The notes beneath the pieces are model-generated. The model did no database searches. It saw nothing but the letters and a program-made list of their open reading frames with translations, and was not told the origin of the DNA. Source: Evansella clarkii (GTDB taxonomy: Bacteria; Bacillota; Bacilli; Bacillales; Salisediminibacteriaceae). From it: a stretch of DNA of 64,000 nt. Below, piece after piece: positions 17,437 through 26,408 of this stretch; position 1 is the first letter of the stretch, and every line of letters starts with the position of its first letter. Both the position numbers and the translations under genes were made by a program. The DNA lies in assembly GCF_002019695.1 (NCBI RefSeq), contig NZ_KV917376.1, positions 2,348,670 through 2,412,669 on the forward strand, given 5' to 3'.

Positions 17437-18234
17437 TCACAAAAAGCTTCTTCGCACTTTATGAAGGAACAAATTATCTTTCATACGCAAAGTTTTAATT
17501 TCTTTTTCTGAGAGCCGGATTTTCAGTTCGTGTATATGCCTTATACTTAGTGCTTCGTTATCTGCTCCAATAATTGGGTGGTCGTTCCCGTCCTGAATGA
17601 CCTTTAAGACGAGCTCACGATCTTTGTTTAGCAGAAGCGGGGAGCCCAGAGTACGATACTGGTTGTTGTTGATGGAAGATATTTCTGTGAGCTGGAAACC
17701 TTTAAGCTTAGGGTCAACAACTGCTCCACCAAGTGATTTATTATAGGCGGTACTGCCTGTAGGAGTTGAAACAACCATTCCGTCTCCACGGAAGGTTTCG
17801 AAATATAAGTCATCAATAAACACGTCGATAGCAAAAGTTTTAATAATATTGGAACGGATCGCGCATTCATTCAGACACTGAAAGCTCTGCATTTCGTCGA
17901 CTGTCACTTCCAGGGTTGGATACCGAAGCACTTCCAGGCCGGATGCCTGCATTCCGGCTTCAATCCTCTCCAGGTTATTCAGGTCAAAATCCGTATAAAA
18001 GCCAAGATGGCCATCGTTGATTCCTACATATAAGCAGTCTTCACGGAATTTTGTTTTTCTGATTGCCTGCAGAAAAGCCCCGTCCCCGCCAATACTGGCA
18101 ATTATATTGGCTTCATCAGGGTTTTTTACGAGCTGAAAGTCGTACTTTCTCCCAAGTTTTCTTAACTCCTGGACTTTAGGCTCTAATTCATCAGAAGGGG
18201 TGTAATATAAATAAACATTTCTACGATTAGGCAT
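17437..18234 (-). CDS. nadK: NAD kinase (second Bacillus paralogue, PpnKB/YtdI type)
   Basis: A 265-residue NAD kinase that makes NADP+ from NAD+. The GGDG motif (residues 49-52, SIGGDGAFLQA) and the NAD-binding GSTAYNKSLGG (about 150-160) are intact. The ATG at 18234 gives MPNRRNVYLYY, matching the start of B. subtilis YtdI and placing AAAGGA at workable distance; an ATG 12 bases upstream abuts that site and is less likely. It lies convergent with ytcJ as an isolated gene. Confidence 0.93.
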   Translation of the reverse strand: MPNRRNVYLYYTPSDELEPKVQELRKLGRKYDFQLVKNPDEANIIASIGGDGAFLQAIRKTKFREDCLYVGINDGHLGFYTDFDLNNLERIEAGMQASGLEVLRYPTLEVTVDEMQSFQCLNECAIRSNIIKTFAIDVFIDDLYFETFRGDGMVVSTPTGSTAYNKSLGGAVVDPKLKGFQLTEISSINNNQYRTLGSPLLLNKDRELVLKVIQDGNDHPIIGADNEALSIRHIHELKIRLSEKEIKTLRMKDNLFLHKVRRSFL

Positions 18235-18404
18235 TACTGTTTTCATCCTTTCTGCAATAAATCATTGAGGTGGAACTTTTAACCGTTCTGATTAGTGGTA
18301 TTCTCGTTTTTTTCAACAAATCCTGCACAAACGTGAAAAATTAAACAAGTGAATGAATTTCATGTATAGGCTTTGAATAAAAAAAATGTACATTACTTTT
18401 CGAT

Positions 18405-18522
18405 TGCAGCGTAAGACGGCGACTCTGGCGGGAACAGCACGAGCTGAAAATCCATTTTTGTCGGCGTTCAGCCGTCAAAAATTAGTTGAAGCCGTGCCCG
18501 CAGAACGCGTCCGTCTGAAGCG
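18405..18522. repeat. REP-like nested palindrome, copy 2
   Basis: Outer arms AGACGGCGACTC and GCGTCCGTCT and inner arms GCGGGAACAGCACGAGCTGA and GCCGTGCCCGC match copy 1 (4413-4521). The central hairpin differs: ATTTTTGTCGGC pairs with GCCGTCAAAAAT (one mismatch) around GTTCA. It lies in the gap between divergent nadK and sppA. Confidence 0.85.
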
Positions 18523-18562
18523 TAAATCGAACAACAAAGTAACTTTTTAAGATAAAGTTCGC

Positions 18563-18616
18563 ATTCAAGTTGAATTATGAAATTAATTCAAGTTGAATTA
18601 TGAAATTAATTCAAGT
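18563..18616. repeat. 23-bp direct repeat upstream of sppA (2.3 copies)
   Basis: A 23-bp unit beginning ATTCAAGTTGAATTATG is present exactly twice (18563-18585, 18586-18608), then its first eight bases again. The unit itself holds the small palindrome TTCAAGTTGAA. It sits 35 bases before the sppA start, in the promoter region. Confidence 0.85.
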
Positions 18617-18649
18617 ACAAATTAATTATTTGATTTAAGGAGGAACATT

Positions 18650-19648
18650 ATGAGTACAAAACGCTGGATCGCGGTGTTAGCTGCAGCAGGACTTTTTCTG
18701 GTTTCTAGTGCGTTCACTATGTTTACGGCCCTTTTTTCAACTGGTATAGATGAGTTCTTTGATGTATCGGACCAGCCATTTGAAGAGAGGGTTGTGGAGA
18801 GTGGGGACGGTACTGGAAAGATTGCAGTGATACATTTAAACGGTGTAATAGAAAATAGTTATAATCCCCCTGGAATTTTTCAGGCAGCCGGTTACCATCA
18901 TGAGAACTTTCTCCGGCAGCTTGATGCGGCAGCCGAGGATGGCCAGGTCCATGGGATTATAATCCGAGTCAATACTCCCGGTGGAGGAGTAGTGGAATCA
19001 AGTGAAATTCATGACAAAATCGTTGATATTCAGGAGGAGTTCAGAAAACCTGTCTATGTATCAATGGGAAGTATGGCTGCGAGCGGTGGATATTATATTG
19101 CTGCACCTGCAGAAAAAGTATTTGCAAATTCTCAGACGATAACCGGGTCTATTGGTGTTATTATGCAGTCCATAAATGTGAGTGAACTGGCTGAAGATCT
19201 GGGTATCAGCAGTGAAGTTATTAAAAGCGGGCCCTATAAGGATATAATGTCTGCTACAAGAGAAATGACAGATGATGAAAGGGAAATTCTTCAGGATCTG
19301 ATTGATGAATCCTATGAACAGTTTGTAGATGTTATCGAAGCAGGGCGGGATTTCTCAAGAGAAGAAGTTTATGAGCTGGCTGATGGCCGGATATACAGCG
19401 GCAGCCAGGCATACGAGGCAGGTCTGATTGACGGACTGGGCCATTTTCACGAGGTAATAGACACAATGCAGGAAGACCTTGGAAGAGGCAATTTAACCGT
19501 GGTTGAATACGAGCCAGCATTCGGGCTTCCAGGCATCTTCTCTTTTGCAGCTCAGAGGGTTTTCACAAATGAATTAGACTTATTAGGCATTACTGATTGG
19601 GTGCATTCGAACCAGGGTGCTAAGCTTATGTACCTGTATACGGATTGA
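18650..19648 (+). CDS. sppA: Signal peptide peptidase SppA (S49 family)
   Basis: A 332-residue membrane-anchored serine protease that degrades signal peptides left in the membrane. An N-terminal transmembrane helix (about residues 6-28) precedes the S49 domain. The nucleophile S145 lies in MGSMAASGGYYIAAPA and the likely general base is K192 in VIKSGPYKD (K197 is the alternative). AAGGAGG precedes the ATG. It is followed after nine bases by an RDD-family gene, the same pair as B. subtilis yteI-yteJ. Confidence 0.95.
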   Translation: MSTKRWIAVLAAAGLFLVSSAFTMFTALFSTGIDEFFDVSDQPFEERVVESGDGTGKIAVIHLNGVIENSYNPPGIFQAAGYHHENFLRQLDAAAEDGQVHGIIIRVNTPGGGVVESSEIHDKIVDIQEEFRKPVYVSMGSMAASGGYYIAAPAEKVFANSQTITGSIGVIMQSINVSELAEDLGISSEVIKSGPYKDIMSATREMTDDEREILQDLIDESYEQFVDVIEAGRDFSREEVYELADGRIYSGSQAYEAGLIDGLGHFHEVIDTMQEDLGRGNLTVVEYEPAFGLPGIFSFAAQRVFTNELDLLGITDWVHSNQGAKLMYLYTD

Positions 19649-19657
19649 GGTGGTAAA

Positions 19658-20155
19658 ATGAGCGATATATACGCTGGAACTATTGGGGAAGAAGCAGAAA
19701 AGGAAATTCTGATCCCGGAAAAAGCATATGCACCTGCCGGATTCTGGATGCGTTTCTGGGCTTACCTTATTGATTTAGCCGTTGCTGCAAGTATCAATGG
19801 AATCATTCTTGCGCCACTATTTTTCCTCACTAACCTGAATGATTTGACTTTAGGAATATATACTGCCGGCGGGTTTCTCACTGCATTAGTAAGTTACTCT
19901 TATTTTGTAGTTTTAACAAAATTCTGGGGACAGACTTTAGGAAAAAGAATTATGGGTATTAAAGTTTTGTCTGACAGGCCAGAAGGTTTAGCCTGGAAGG
20001 ATGTAATAATGCGGGAAGTAGTAGGAAGGTATATTCACCAGTCACTGGCAGTCACGAATATCCTTTATGTGATAGTTGCTTTCCATCCAAAGAAAAAAGG
20101 ATTGCATGATATATTTGCCGACACTCACGTTGTGCTTGAGCCACGGTCCAAATAA
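19658..20155 (+). CDS. yteJ: RDD-family membrane protein YteJ
   Basis: A 165-residue integral membrane protein of the RDD family. The signature Arg-Asp-Asp pattern appears as GFWMRFWAYLIDLAV (about residues 27-41), with three hydrophobic segments and GKRIMGIKVL (about 105-114) typical of the fold. GAGGTGG precedes the ATG. It is co-transcribed with sppA; in B. subtilis YteJ has been reported to modulate SppA activity. Confidence 0.9.
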   Translation: MSDIYAGTIGEEAEKEILIPEKAYAPAGFWMRFWAYLIDLAVAASINGIILAPLFFLTNLNDLTLGIYTAGGFLTALVSYSYFVVLTKFWGQTLGKRIMGIKVLSDRPEGLAWKDVIMREVVGRYIHQSLAVTNILYVIVAFHPKKKGLHDIFADTHVVLEPRSK

Positions 20156-20180
20156 ATATACGATTGCCAGACTGAAAAAC

Positions 20181-20216
20181 AATAAACCTGCATGCTGGTG
20201 CAGGTTTATTTTTTAT
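20181..20216 (+). terminator. Terminator of sppA-yteJ
   Basis: AATAAACCTGCA (20181-20192) pairs with TGCAGGTTTATT, followed by TTTTATT. Confidence 0.88.
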
Positions 20217-20367
20217 TTGCTGGGTGATACTTGCACTATAAGAAAGTATAAAATTTTAGCAAGGGAGCAGTCTCGTCGTAGATAAAATTTTTAGGATTAT
20301 ATAAGTGCAACTACGCCTCTGTCTTCGCCAATCGGCGAGTTTTCTTTAGAAATGAAAGGAGGACTTT

Positions 20368-21045
20368 ATGAATATTTTTCTGTGGATACTCCTAATCCTT
20401 ATACTTTTGTTAATAGTAATGCCGTTTCTGAAACTCAGGGTACTGGTTACCTATTTACATGATGGTAAAAATGATGACTTATCGTTACAATTCAGTATTT
20501 TTCGGATCATCAAATATAATCTCAGCGTGCCTTTAATAGCAGTGGATAAGGAAAGTCCTTCAATCGTATATGAGGAACATACAGACAGCGCACTGGGCGG
20601 AACGGAACGAAAACAAAAATTCACTGTTGATGAGTTTTTATTCGATCTGAGAAAATTTGAACAGTTATTACACCATGTAGTTGGATTTCATACTATTATT
20701 CGGAAATTTCTGAAGAAGGTTTCCGTACTGAAGTTAAGATGGGTGACACAAATTGGAGCTGAAGACGCGGCGTTAACAGGTTCCTCTTCTGGAGTAGTCT
20801 GGATGATTAAAGGAAATGTACTGGGGATCATTTCTAATTATATGCGTTTAAAAACAGCCCCGGAAATTGAAGTAATACCATATTTTCAGCAAATTAAATT
20901 AAAAACGTCATTAAAATGCATGGTTTCCTTCCGAATCGGACATGCTATCCTTGCAGGAATAAAGGTATTACGTCATATGAGAAAAGGCAGAGCTCTGTTC
21001 AGCAAAAATAATGATCAAACAGCAGGGAGGGATATTCATGTCTGA
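20368..21045 (+). CDS. ytfI: DUF2953 membrane-associated protein YtfI
   Basis: A 225-residue protein with an N-terminal hydrophobic helix (residues 1-19) and a DUF2953 body. It precedes ytfJ with an eight-base overlap, as in Bacillus, where the pair is expressed during sporulation. GAAAGGAGG precedes the ATG. Function unknown. Confidence 0.87.
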   Translation: MNIFLWILLILILLLIVMPFLKLRVLVTYLHDGKNDDLSLQFSIFRIIKYNLSVPLIAVDKESPSIVYEEHTDSALGGTERKQKFTVDEFLFDLRKFEQLLHHVVGFHTIIRKFLKKVSVLKLRWVTQIGAEDAALTGSSSGVVWMIKGNVLGIISNYMRLKTAPEIEVIPYFQQIKLKTSLKCMVSFRIGHAILAGIKVLRHMRKGRALFSKNNDQTAGRDIHV

Positions 21046-21565
21046 ACATCCAATACAAGGTTTAATGAAAACCGCTATGGAGAACTTAAAAGAAATGGTT
21101 GATGTGAATACAATTGTAGGAGATCCAGTTGAGACGCCAGACGGAAGCGTCATAATGCCAGTCTCTAAAGTAGGGTTTGGTTATGCAGCTGGGGGAAGTG
21201 AATTTGTAATTGATCAGCCAAGAGGTTCCGCAGCTGGTGAAAATGGCAATAAACATCCTTTTGGCGGAGGTAGTGGTGGTGGTGTCTCAATTACTCCAAT
21301 CGCATTTCTGGTTGTTAGCAGCCAGGGAGTAAAAATGGTTCATCTTGACCAGAACACACACCTTGTTGAGAAGCTTTTAGACTTTACGCCTCAGGTTGTT
21401 GAAAAAATTCAGCAGATGATGCAGTCAGGCCAGCAGAACCAGAAGCAAAATCGTCAGCAGTCCGGAAGCCAGATGGCGGGAAGCCAGCAACAACAGCAAC
21501 AGCAACCGGATACAGTGGTGCAGAGAACGGAAACAGAGACTTTTACTGAAACAAGAAATGAATAA
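21038..21565 (+). CDS. ytfJ: Sporulation protein YtfJ (GerW family)
   Basis: A 175-residue GerW/YtfJ-family protein. The conserved core covers residues 1-130 (HPIQGLMKTAMENLKEMVD, GDPVETPDGSVIMPVSKVGFGYAAGG, ITPIAFLVV). A glutamine-rich, low-complexity tail (about 132-165) is longer than I would expect for the family. Family members are forespore proteins needed for normal germination. The ATG at 21038 follows GGGAGG and overlaps the ytfI stop; a codon at 21011 lacks a site. A GC-rich terminator follows. Confidence 0.92.
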   Translation: MSEHPIQGLMKTAMENLKEMVDVNTIVGDPVETPDGSVIMPVSKVGFGYAAGGSEFVIDQPRGSAAGENGNKHPFGGGSGGGVSITPIAFLVVSSQGVKMVHLDQNTHLVEKLLDFTPQVVEKIQQMMQSGQQNQKQNRQQSGSQMAGSQQQQQQQPDTVVQRTETETFTETRNE

Positions 21566-21569
21566 TCAG

Positions 21570-21604
21570 CCTGGCGCCATTGGAAAGGCGCCAGGTGTTT
21601 TTAT
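21570..21604 (+). terminator. Terminator of ytfI-ytfJ
   Basis: CCTGGCGCC (21570-21578) pairs with GGCGCCAGG (21587-21595), followed by TGTTTTTA. Confidence 0.88.
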
Positions 21605-21629
21605 GTAAAAGAAAATACCGTATTTTATA

Positions 21630-22015
21630 TTATTGCAGGACAAATTCTTGATAATTAAGTCGGATTTGTCCAAAAAAGCAAAGTTGCTGGACAAATCTGT
21701 GGTCCGGAAGCGAAAATTGTCCAGAGAAAAACATTTGCTGGACAAATTTCAATAAAAACTTAAAGATTTGTCCAGCATTGGTGAGTAAAACGCTGAATTA
21801 TTCCATTAAATGTAAAAACGATGGACGAATTCTTGATAATTAAGTCGTTTTTGTCCAGAAAAGCAAAGTTGCTGGACAAATCTGTGGTCCGGAAGCGAAA
21901 TTTGTCCAAAGAAAATCATTTGCTGGACAAATCTGTGGTCCGGAAGCGAAATTTGTCCAAAGAAAATCATTTGCTGGACAAATCTCAATGAAACCTTAAA
22001 GATTTGTCCACATTC
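21630..22015 (+). repeat. 51-bp palindromic repeat array, locus 2 (seven units)
   Basis: Units start at 21635, 21686, 21737, 21820, 21871, 21922 and 21973: spacing 51-51-83-51-51-51. The order of unit types is 1-2-3, spacer, 1-2-2-3, where the two adjacent type-2 units are identical over 51 bp. It fills most of the 599-base gap between ytfJ and tpx, both on the plus strand. Frames across it fail because 83 is not a multiple of three. Confidence 0.92.
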
Positions 22016-22164
22016 CGCTCCTATACGTAAGACAAGAAGGCGTTTTGACCCAAAAAGCGACACCATAGCGAAGAAGTATCAATCAGGAAGACATATTACT
22101 GTTTTTTCATCACTAATATATGTTACTTTATGTACATAAAGGAATAATGAGGAGGAGATTCAAA

Positions 22165-22671
22165 GTGGCAGAAATTACGTTTAAAGGTAATCCGGTAACT
22201 CTTAAAGGGAGTAAAGTAGAAGCTGGTGACAAGGCTCCTGACTTTAAAGTTCTTGCAAATGATTTATCAGAGGTAACTCTGGAGGATTCGAAAGGAAAGG
22301 TCAGGCTGATCAGCGTTGTTCCTTCAATCGATACAGGTGTTTGTGATGCGCAGACAAAGCGTTTTAACGAAGAAGCGTCCAAACTGGATGGTGTGCAGGT
22401 CTTAACAGTTAGTGTAGATCTTCCTTTTGCTCAGAAACGCTGGTGTGCAGCTGAGGGTGTTGAAAATCTTCAGACGTTATCAGACCACAGGGATCTTTCC
22501 TTCGGTACAAATTACGGAGTAGCGATTGAGGAGCTTCGTCTTCTGGCCCGTTCTGTATTTGTTGTCGACAGCTCGGATAAAGTTACATACGCTGAGTATG
22601 TTCAGGAAGTTACTGATCACCCTGACTATGACAGGGCAATAGAAGAAGCTCAAAAAGCTCTTGATAATTAA
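22165..22671 (+). CDS. tpx: Thiol peroxidase (atypical 2-Cys peroxiredoxin)
   Basis: A 168-residue peroxiredoxin that reduces hydroperoxides using thioredoxin. The peroxidatic Cys60 ([14 protein letters not shown]) and resolving Cys94 (KRWCAAEG) are at the standard spacing. The GTG at 22165 follows GGAGGAG and gives [13 protein letters not shown], the family N-terminus; an upstream in-frame ATG at 22120 has no site. It is a single-gene unit with its own terminator, located by ytxK and ackA as in B. subtilis. Confidence 0.97.
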   Translation: MAEITFKGNPVTLKGSKVEAGDKAPDFKVLANDLSEVTLEDSKGKVRLISVVPSIDTGVCDAQTKRFNEEASKLDGVQVLTVSVDLPFAQKRWCAAEGVENLQTLSDHRDLSFGTNYGVAIEELRLLARSVFVVDSSDKVTYAEYVQEVTDHPDYDRAIEEAQKALDN

Positions 22672-22684
22672 ACAGCACATACCT

Positions 22685-22722
22685 AAAGAGAAAAGTCCTC
22701 TGGAGAGGCTTTTCTCTTTTTA
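22685..22722 (+). terminator. Terminator of tpx
   Basis: AAAGAGAAAAG (22685-22695) and CCTC pair with GAGG and CTTTTCTCTTT (22709-22719), followed by TT. Confidence 0.85.
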
Positions 22723-22864
22723 CATGAAATAATTTTTGCTGCAAAAATCAACAGACACACGTGCTCCTCTAATAATTTTGAGCAAAATTTGTTTACGGGA
22801 TATTATCTTTTGCTAAAATAGTTAGAATGCAGAACGATAATTATTTTCAGGAGTTGAGAATTAA

Positions 22865-23869
22865 ATGGATAATTATAACTTAACAAATACAGAATTGATC
22901 TTTAATACTTTAGATAAAGGGGCAAACGTTATTCAGAAAGAGAAAGACGATACATACCTGGATGCTCTGGCCGAAATGGGAGAAGTAATTTTTCATGAAG
23001 AGATTCCTTCCTGGCTCTCAGAAACCGGCCGTGCCCAGGTCTCAAAAGCGTTAAAGGAGCTCCCTGAGAAAGGAGCAGCAGCTAAAGAAGAATACCGCCG
23101 GGCGGTGCAGCTTGCTGTTCTAAAAGGCATGAAGGAGGCTACACAGCCTCACCATGCAATGACACCGGATGCAGTAAGTTTATTTATTGGCTATTTAGCA
23201 GATAAGGTTCTCGGCTATGAGGAGAATGAAGAAGCAAAAGTGATTCTAGACCCGGCTGTAGGTGCAGGAAACCTGCTGACGGCAGTAATGAATCAAGTAA
23301 AAACGAAGACTCACGGGGCAGGAGCAGAAGCAGATGAAACTTTGCTCAGATTATCTTTTATAAACGCTAATCTCCAGGAACACTCTGTAGATTTATTCCA
23401 TCAGGACAGTGTCGCATCTCCGTTAATTAAAAACGTTGATATGATAGTGACAGACCTTCCTGCTGGCTTTTATCCTAATGATGCTGTCGCATCCAGGTAT
23501 ACCCTTGCATCAAAAGAGGGCCATTCATTTGTCCATCATTTGCTGATTGAGCAGGCTGTTAACCACGTAAAACCAGGCGGGTTTATGTTTTTCCTCGTTC
23601 CTAATTTTATTTTTGAATCGGAAGAAGCGAAAGAGCTGCATGAATATATAAAGAAGGAAGCAATAATATATTCATTTTTACAACTTCCGAAATCCATGTT
23701 TAAAAATCAGAAGTGGGGAAAAAGTATTCTTGTACTGAGAAAACAAAAAGACGGAATAATTCCGCCAAAACAAGCTCTTCTGGCAGAACTGCCTTCTTTT
23801 TCAAACAAACAGGCGCTTGCTGATATTATGCAGAGGATAGCGGGATGGTTTGACGACCATTTAAAATAA
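22865..23869 (+). CDS. ytxK: N6-adenine methyltransferase-like protein YtxK
   Basis: A 334-residue class I SAM-dependent methyltransferase fold. The SAM-binding motif is ILDPAVGAGNLLTAV (about residues 127-141). Where N6-adenine DNA methylases have NPPF/Y, this protein has TDLPAGFYP (about 197-205), so true DNA methylation is doubtful; the family is often found next to ackA. No restriction gene is nearby. AGGAG precedes the ATG. Confidence 0.88.
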   Translation: MDNYNLTNTELIFNTLDKGANVIQKEKDDTYLDALAEMGEVIFHEEIPSWLSETGRAQVSKALKELPEKGAAAKEEYRRAVQLAVLKGMKEATQPHHAMTPDAVSLFIGYLADKVLGYEENEEAKVILDPAVGAGNLLTAVMNQVKTKTHGAGAEADETLLRLSFINANLQEHSVDLFHQDSVASPLIKNVDMIVTDLPAGFYPNDAVASRYTLASKEGHSFVHHLLIEQAVNHVKPGGFMFFLVPNFIFESEEAKELHEYIKKEAIIYSFLQLPKSMFKNQKWGKSILVLRKQKDGIIPPKQALLAELPSFSNKQALADIMQRIAGWFDDHLK

Positions 23870-23894
23870 AGATAAACAAAAACGGGAAAAATAG

Positions 23895-23909
23895 AGAAAG
23901 CGTTCCCAA
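23895..23909 (+). promoter_or_regulatory. Candidate CcpA (cre) site upstream of ackA
   Basis: GAGAAAGCGTTCCCA matches the cre consensus WTGNAANCGNWNNCW except at the first two positions. A TATAAA -10 candidate lies about 30 bases downstream (23938-23943). In B. subtilis CcpA activates ackA from a cre upstream of the promoter, so the position fits activation. Confidence 0.45.
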
Positions 23910-24157
23910 CTGTTATAATTATTAAAAAATTATTTTGTATAAAACACCTTTCACAACGTAAAAACAGTGTAAAAACAGGATTTTATTGTTACAATTCTGT
24001 TTTTTGAAATTAATGTAACAGATGTTGCAAATGTGGCATACCCGTGGTTTAATTATCTATGGCGCAATGACTGCAGCGTGTAGAACTATGAAAAATATCG
24101 GCATCGGTATTTTTACCGGTGTATGATAATCAGAAATTTGAAGGAGCGGTATATAGT

Positions 24158-25345
24158 ATGTCTAAAATCATGGCAATAAACGCCGGAAGCTCTTCCTTAA
24201 AGTTTCAGCTTCTGGAAATGCCCGAAGAAAAGGTGCTTACAAAAGGTGTTGTTGAGCGGATCGGCTTAAAAGATTCTATTTTTACTATTGAAGTAGAAGG
24301 AGAAAAAAAGAAGGATGTTGGGGATATTGAAGACCACTCCAAAGCGGTTAAAATCCTTCTTGATAAGCTGACTTCGTACAACATCATCAGTTCCCTGAAC
24401 GAAATTGAGGGTATTGGGCACAGAGTTGTTCACGGAGGAGAAAAATTTAATGATTCTGTCCTTATTACAGATGAAGTGTTAGCAGGGATAGATGAGGTTT
24501 CTGAACTTGCCCCATTGCATAACCCGGCAAACCTGGTTGGTATCAGTGCTTTCCGTGAAGTGCTGCCGGAAGTTCCTGCAGTAGCTGTATTTGACACAGC
24601 TTTCCATCAGACAATGCCAAAGGGATCTTATCTATACAGCCTCCCTTATGAGTATTATGAGAAATATGGAATCCGTAAATATGGTTTCCATGGCACGTCA
24701 CATAAATATGTATCTGAAAGAGCAGCCGAACTACTGGACAGGCCTATTGACCAGCTTCGCCTCATTTCCTGTCACTTAGGTAATGGTGCGAGTATTGCAG
24801 CAATTGAAGGCGGAAAATCCATCGATACTTCAATGGGATTCACTCCTCTTGCAGGTGTGACTATGGGAACCCGTTCCGGTAACATTGACCCTGCTCTGAT
24901 CCCATATATTATGGAGAAAGCTAATCTGAGTGCGGAAGAAGTAATTCAGGTTCTTAATAAGAAAAGCGGTATGCTGGCGCTTTCCGGATTTTCAAGCGAT
25001 CTGAGAGATATTGAAATAACTGCAAGTGAAGGAAATGAAAGAGCACAACTTGCACTTAATGTATTCACATCCCGAATTCACAAATATATTGGATCTTATG
25101 CTGCAAGAATGCATGGTCTTGATGCAGTAATTTTTACAGCAGGTATTGGTGAAAACAGTGATGTAATCAGAGCAAAAGTACTCGAAGGGCTTGAATTTAT
25201 GGGTATTTACTGGGATCCTTCTCTTAATAAAGTCAGAGGGAAAGAAGCATTTCTGAACTACCCACATTCACCTGTAAAAGTAATTGTGATTCCTACAAAT
25301 GAGGAAGTAATGATAGCAAGAGACACTGTTCGTCTCACAAAATAA
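24158..25345 (+). CDS. ackA: Acetate kinase
   Basis: A 395-residue acetate kinase that interconverts acetyl phosphate + ADP and acetate + ATP in overflow metabolism. N-terminal [15 protein letters not shown] (4-18), [13 protein letters not shown] (about 174-186) and [10 protein letters not shown] (about 208-217) are signature segments. The ATG at 24158 follows GAAGGAG; an ATG 39 bases upstream has no site. A 288-base upstream gap carries a candidate cre. Confidence 0.98.
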   Translation: MSKIMAINAGSSSLKFQLLEMPEEKVLTKGVVERIGLKDSIFTIEVEGEKKKDVGDIEDHSKAVKILLDKLTSYNIISSLNEIEGIGHRVVHGGEKFNDSVLITDEVLAGIDEVSELAPLHNPANLVGISAFREVLPEVPAVAVFDTAFHQTMPKGSYLYSLPYEYYEKYGIRKYGFHGTSHKYVSERAAELLDRPIDQLRLISCHLGNGASIAAIEGGKSIDTSMGFTPLAGVTMGTRSGNIDPALIPYIMEKANLSAEEVIQVLNKKSGMLALSGFSSDLRDIEITASEGNERAQLALNVFTSRIHKYIGSYAARMHGLDAVIFTAGIGENSDVIRAKVLEGLEFMGIYWDPSLNKVRGKEAFLNYPHSPVKVIVIPTNEEVMIARDTVRLTK

Positions 25346-25357
25346 TAGTACGTAATC

Positions 25358-25389
25358 AGCCTTCCCTTTTACTGAGGAAGGCTTTTTTA
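25358..25389 (+). terminator. Terminator of ackA
   Basis: AGCCTTCC (25358-25365) pairs with GGAAGGCT (25376-25383), followed by TTTTT. Confidence 0.88.
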
Positions 25390-25533
25390 TATTAGGATAG
25401 TATAAAAACTGCAGGAAAGCTGTCCGGCTCGCAGGTAAAGAGTGTTGCTCGTGACCAAGGCGCACGCGCATTTCTTAATTTTATTTGCATATAATTATAT
25501 AGTTTTACAGGCAACAGGAAAGGGGGGAGGGGC

Positions 25534-26370
25534 ATGGCCTGGACGGTAAGGGATGAACAAGTCTGGGAGGAGATTGAGAAGTGGGAGGGGAAGCATTTTT
25601 CCAAACAAGTAACCGACTTTTCGCTCACTGCTTATAAACTTTTTAACAGCAGTCTGGAATCACTTGGGCCCATGAACGAAAAACTTCTTGCCAGTCTGGA
25701 CGATATAATATTTCATTTTCATGCCATTATCCAGCATAGGCACTTTGATGAAAAAAAGATAGCCGGTCTCCTTTCACAGGCGAGAATATTCCGGGAGGAT
25801 ATTTATTATATTGAGGATATGAAAAAACTTACGATTGACCAGCTTCGGTTTATTGCAGAAAAACAGCTGGCAAGACAGAAGGCGGCTGCACTTTTTCAGG
25901 GAGGAGCAACAGGTACTGGGGGACTGCTGTTTATGCTGGCGGATCTGCCGCTGATGCTGGCGGTTAATTTAAGAACTATACAACTTACGGCAATGAACTA
26001 CGGGTACGATTTAAGGAATCCCTATGAGATGATGCTTGTGCTTAAGCTTTTTCATGCAGTGTCATTACCGCACCACTTACAGCTTGAGGCCTGGGAGGAA
26101 GTTTTCAGAGAAGCGGAATCCTCACAGGTGGAGGCAATATTTTACGATGGCAAGGAAGATGTAACCAGCAAAGTGTGGATGCAGCAGCCGCTGAAACAGA
26201 CTGGAAAGCTGCTTGCTTTAGGATTGCTCAGAAAAAAAACAGTTCAGGGAGTCCCGCTGCTTGGAGCAGCAGTTGGGGCTGGGGTTAATTATACATTTGC
26301 CCGGCATGTGGCAGAAGCTTCTCATATTTTTTACCAAAAAAGATATCTTCTGGAAAAGAAGAATAAATAG
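25534..26370 (+). CDS. EcsC-family protein
   Basis: A 278-residue EcsC-family protein. A central stretch (about residues 120-165, GGATGTGGLLFMLADLPLMLAVNLRTIQL) is hydrophobic and glycine-rich, as in B. subtilis EcsC, which accompanies the EcsAB ABC transporter. No ecsAB genes are nearby, so this is a stand-alone paralogue of unknown function. A GGGGGGAGG site precedes the ATG. It is convergent with a minus-strand pair and shares a palindromic terminator. Confidence 0.85.
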   Translation: MAWTVRDEQVWEEIEKWEGKHFSKQVTDFSLTAYKLFNSSLESLGPMNEKLLASLDDIIFHFHAIIQHRHFDEKKIAGLLSQARIFREDIYYIEDMKKLTIDQLRFIAEKQLARQKAAALFQGGATGTGGLLFMLADLPLMLAVNLRTIQLTAMNYGYDLRNPYEMMLVLKLFHAVSLPHHLQLEAWEEVFREAESSQVEAIFYDGKEDVTSKVWMQQPLKQTGKLLALGLLRKKTVQGVPLLGAAVGAGVNYTFARHVAEASHIFYQKRYLLEKKNK

Positions 26371-26373
26371 CTG

Positions 26374-26402
26374 CAGCCTCCTGTATTAGCGACAGGAGGC
26401 TG
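26374..26402. terminator. Bidirectional hairpin between EcsC gene and minus-strand pair
   Basis: CAGCCTCCTGT (26374-26384) pairs perfectly with ACAGGAGGCTG (26392-26402). No strong T-run on either side. Confidence 0.6.
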
Positions 26403-26408
26403 TAAATA

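Noticed and set aside
21806-22066. Minus-strand reading frame giving a repeated 17-residue peptide (FVQQ..F.GQI pattern)
   Set aside because: It arises because 51 is a multiple of three. The 83-bp steps shift the frame between blocks, there is no ribosome binding site, and other loci use other frames, so it is not a repeat protein.
22865-23869. YtxK as the methylase of a restriction-modification or defence system
   Set aside because: The NPPF/Y motif is replaced, no restriction or specificity gene is nearby, and the gene is syntenic with housekeeping ackA in Bacillus.
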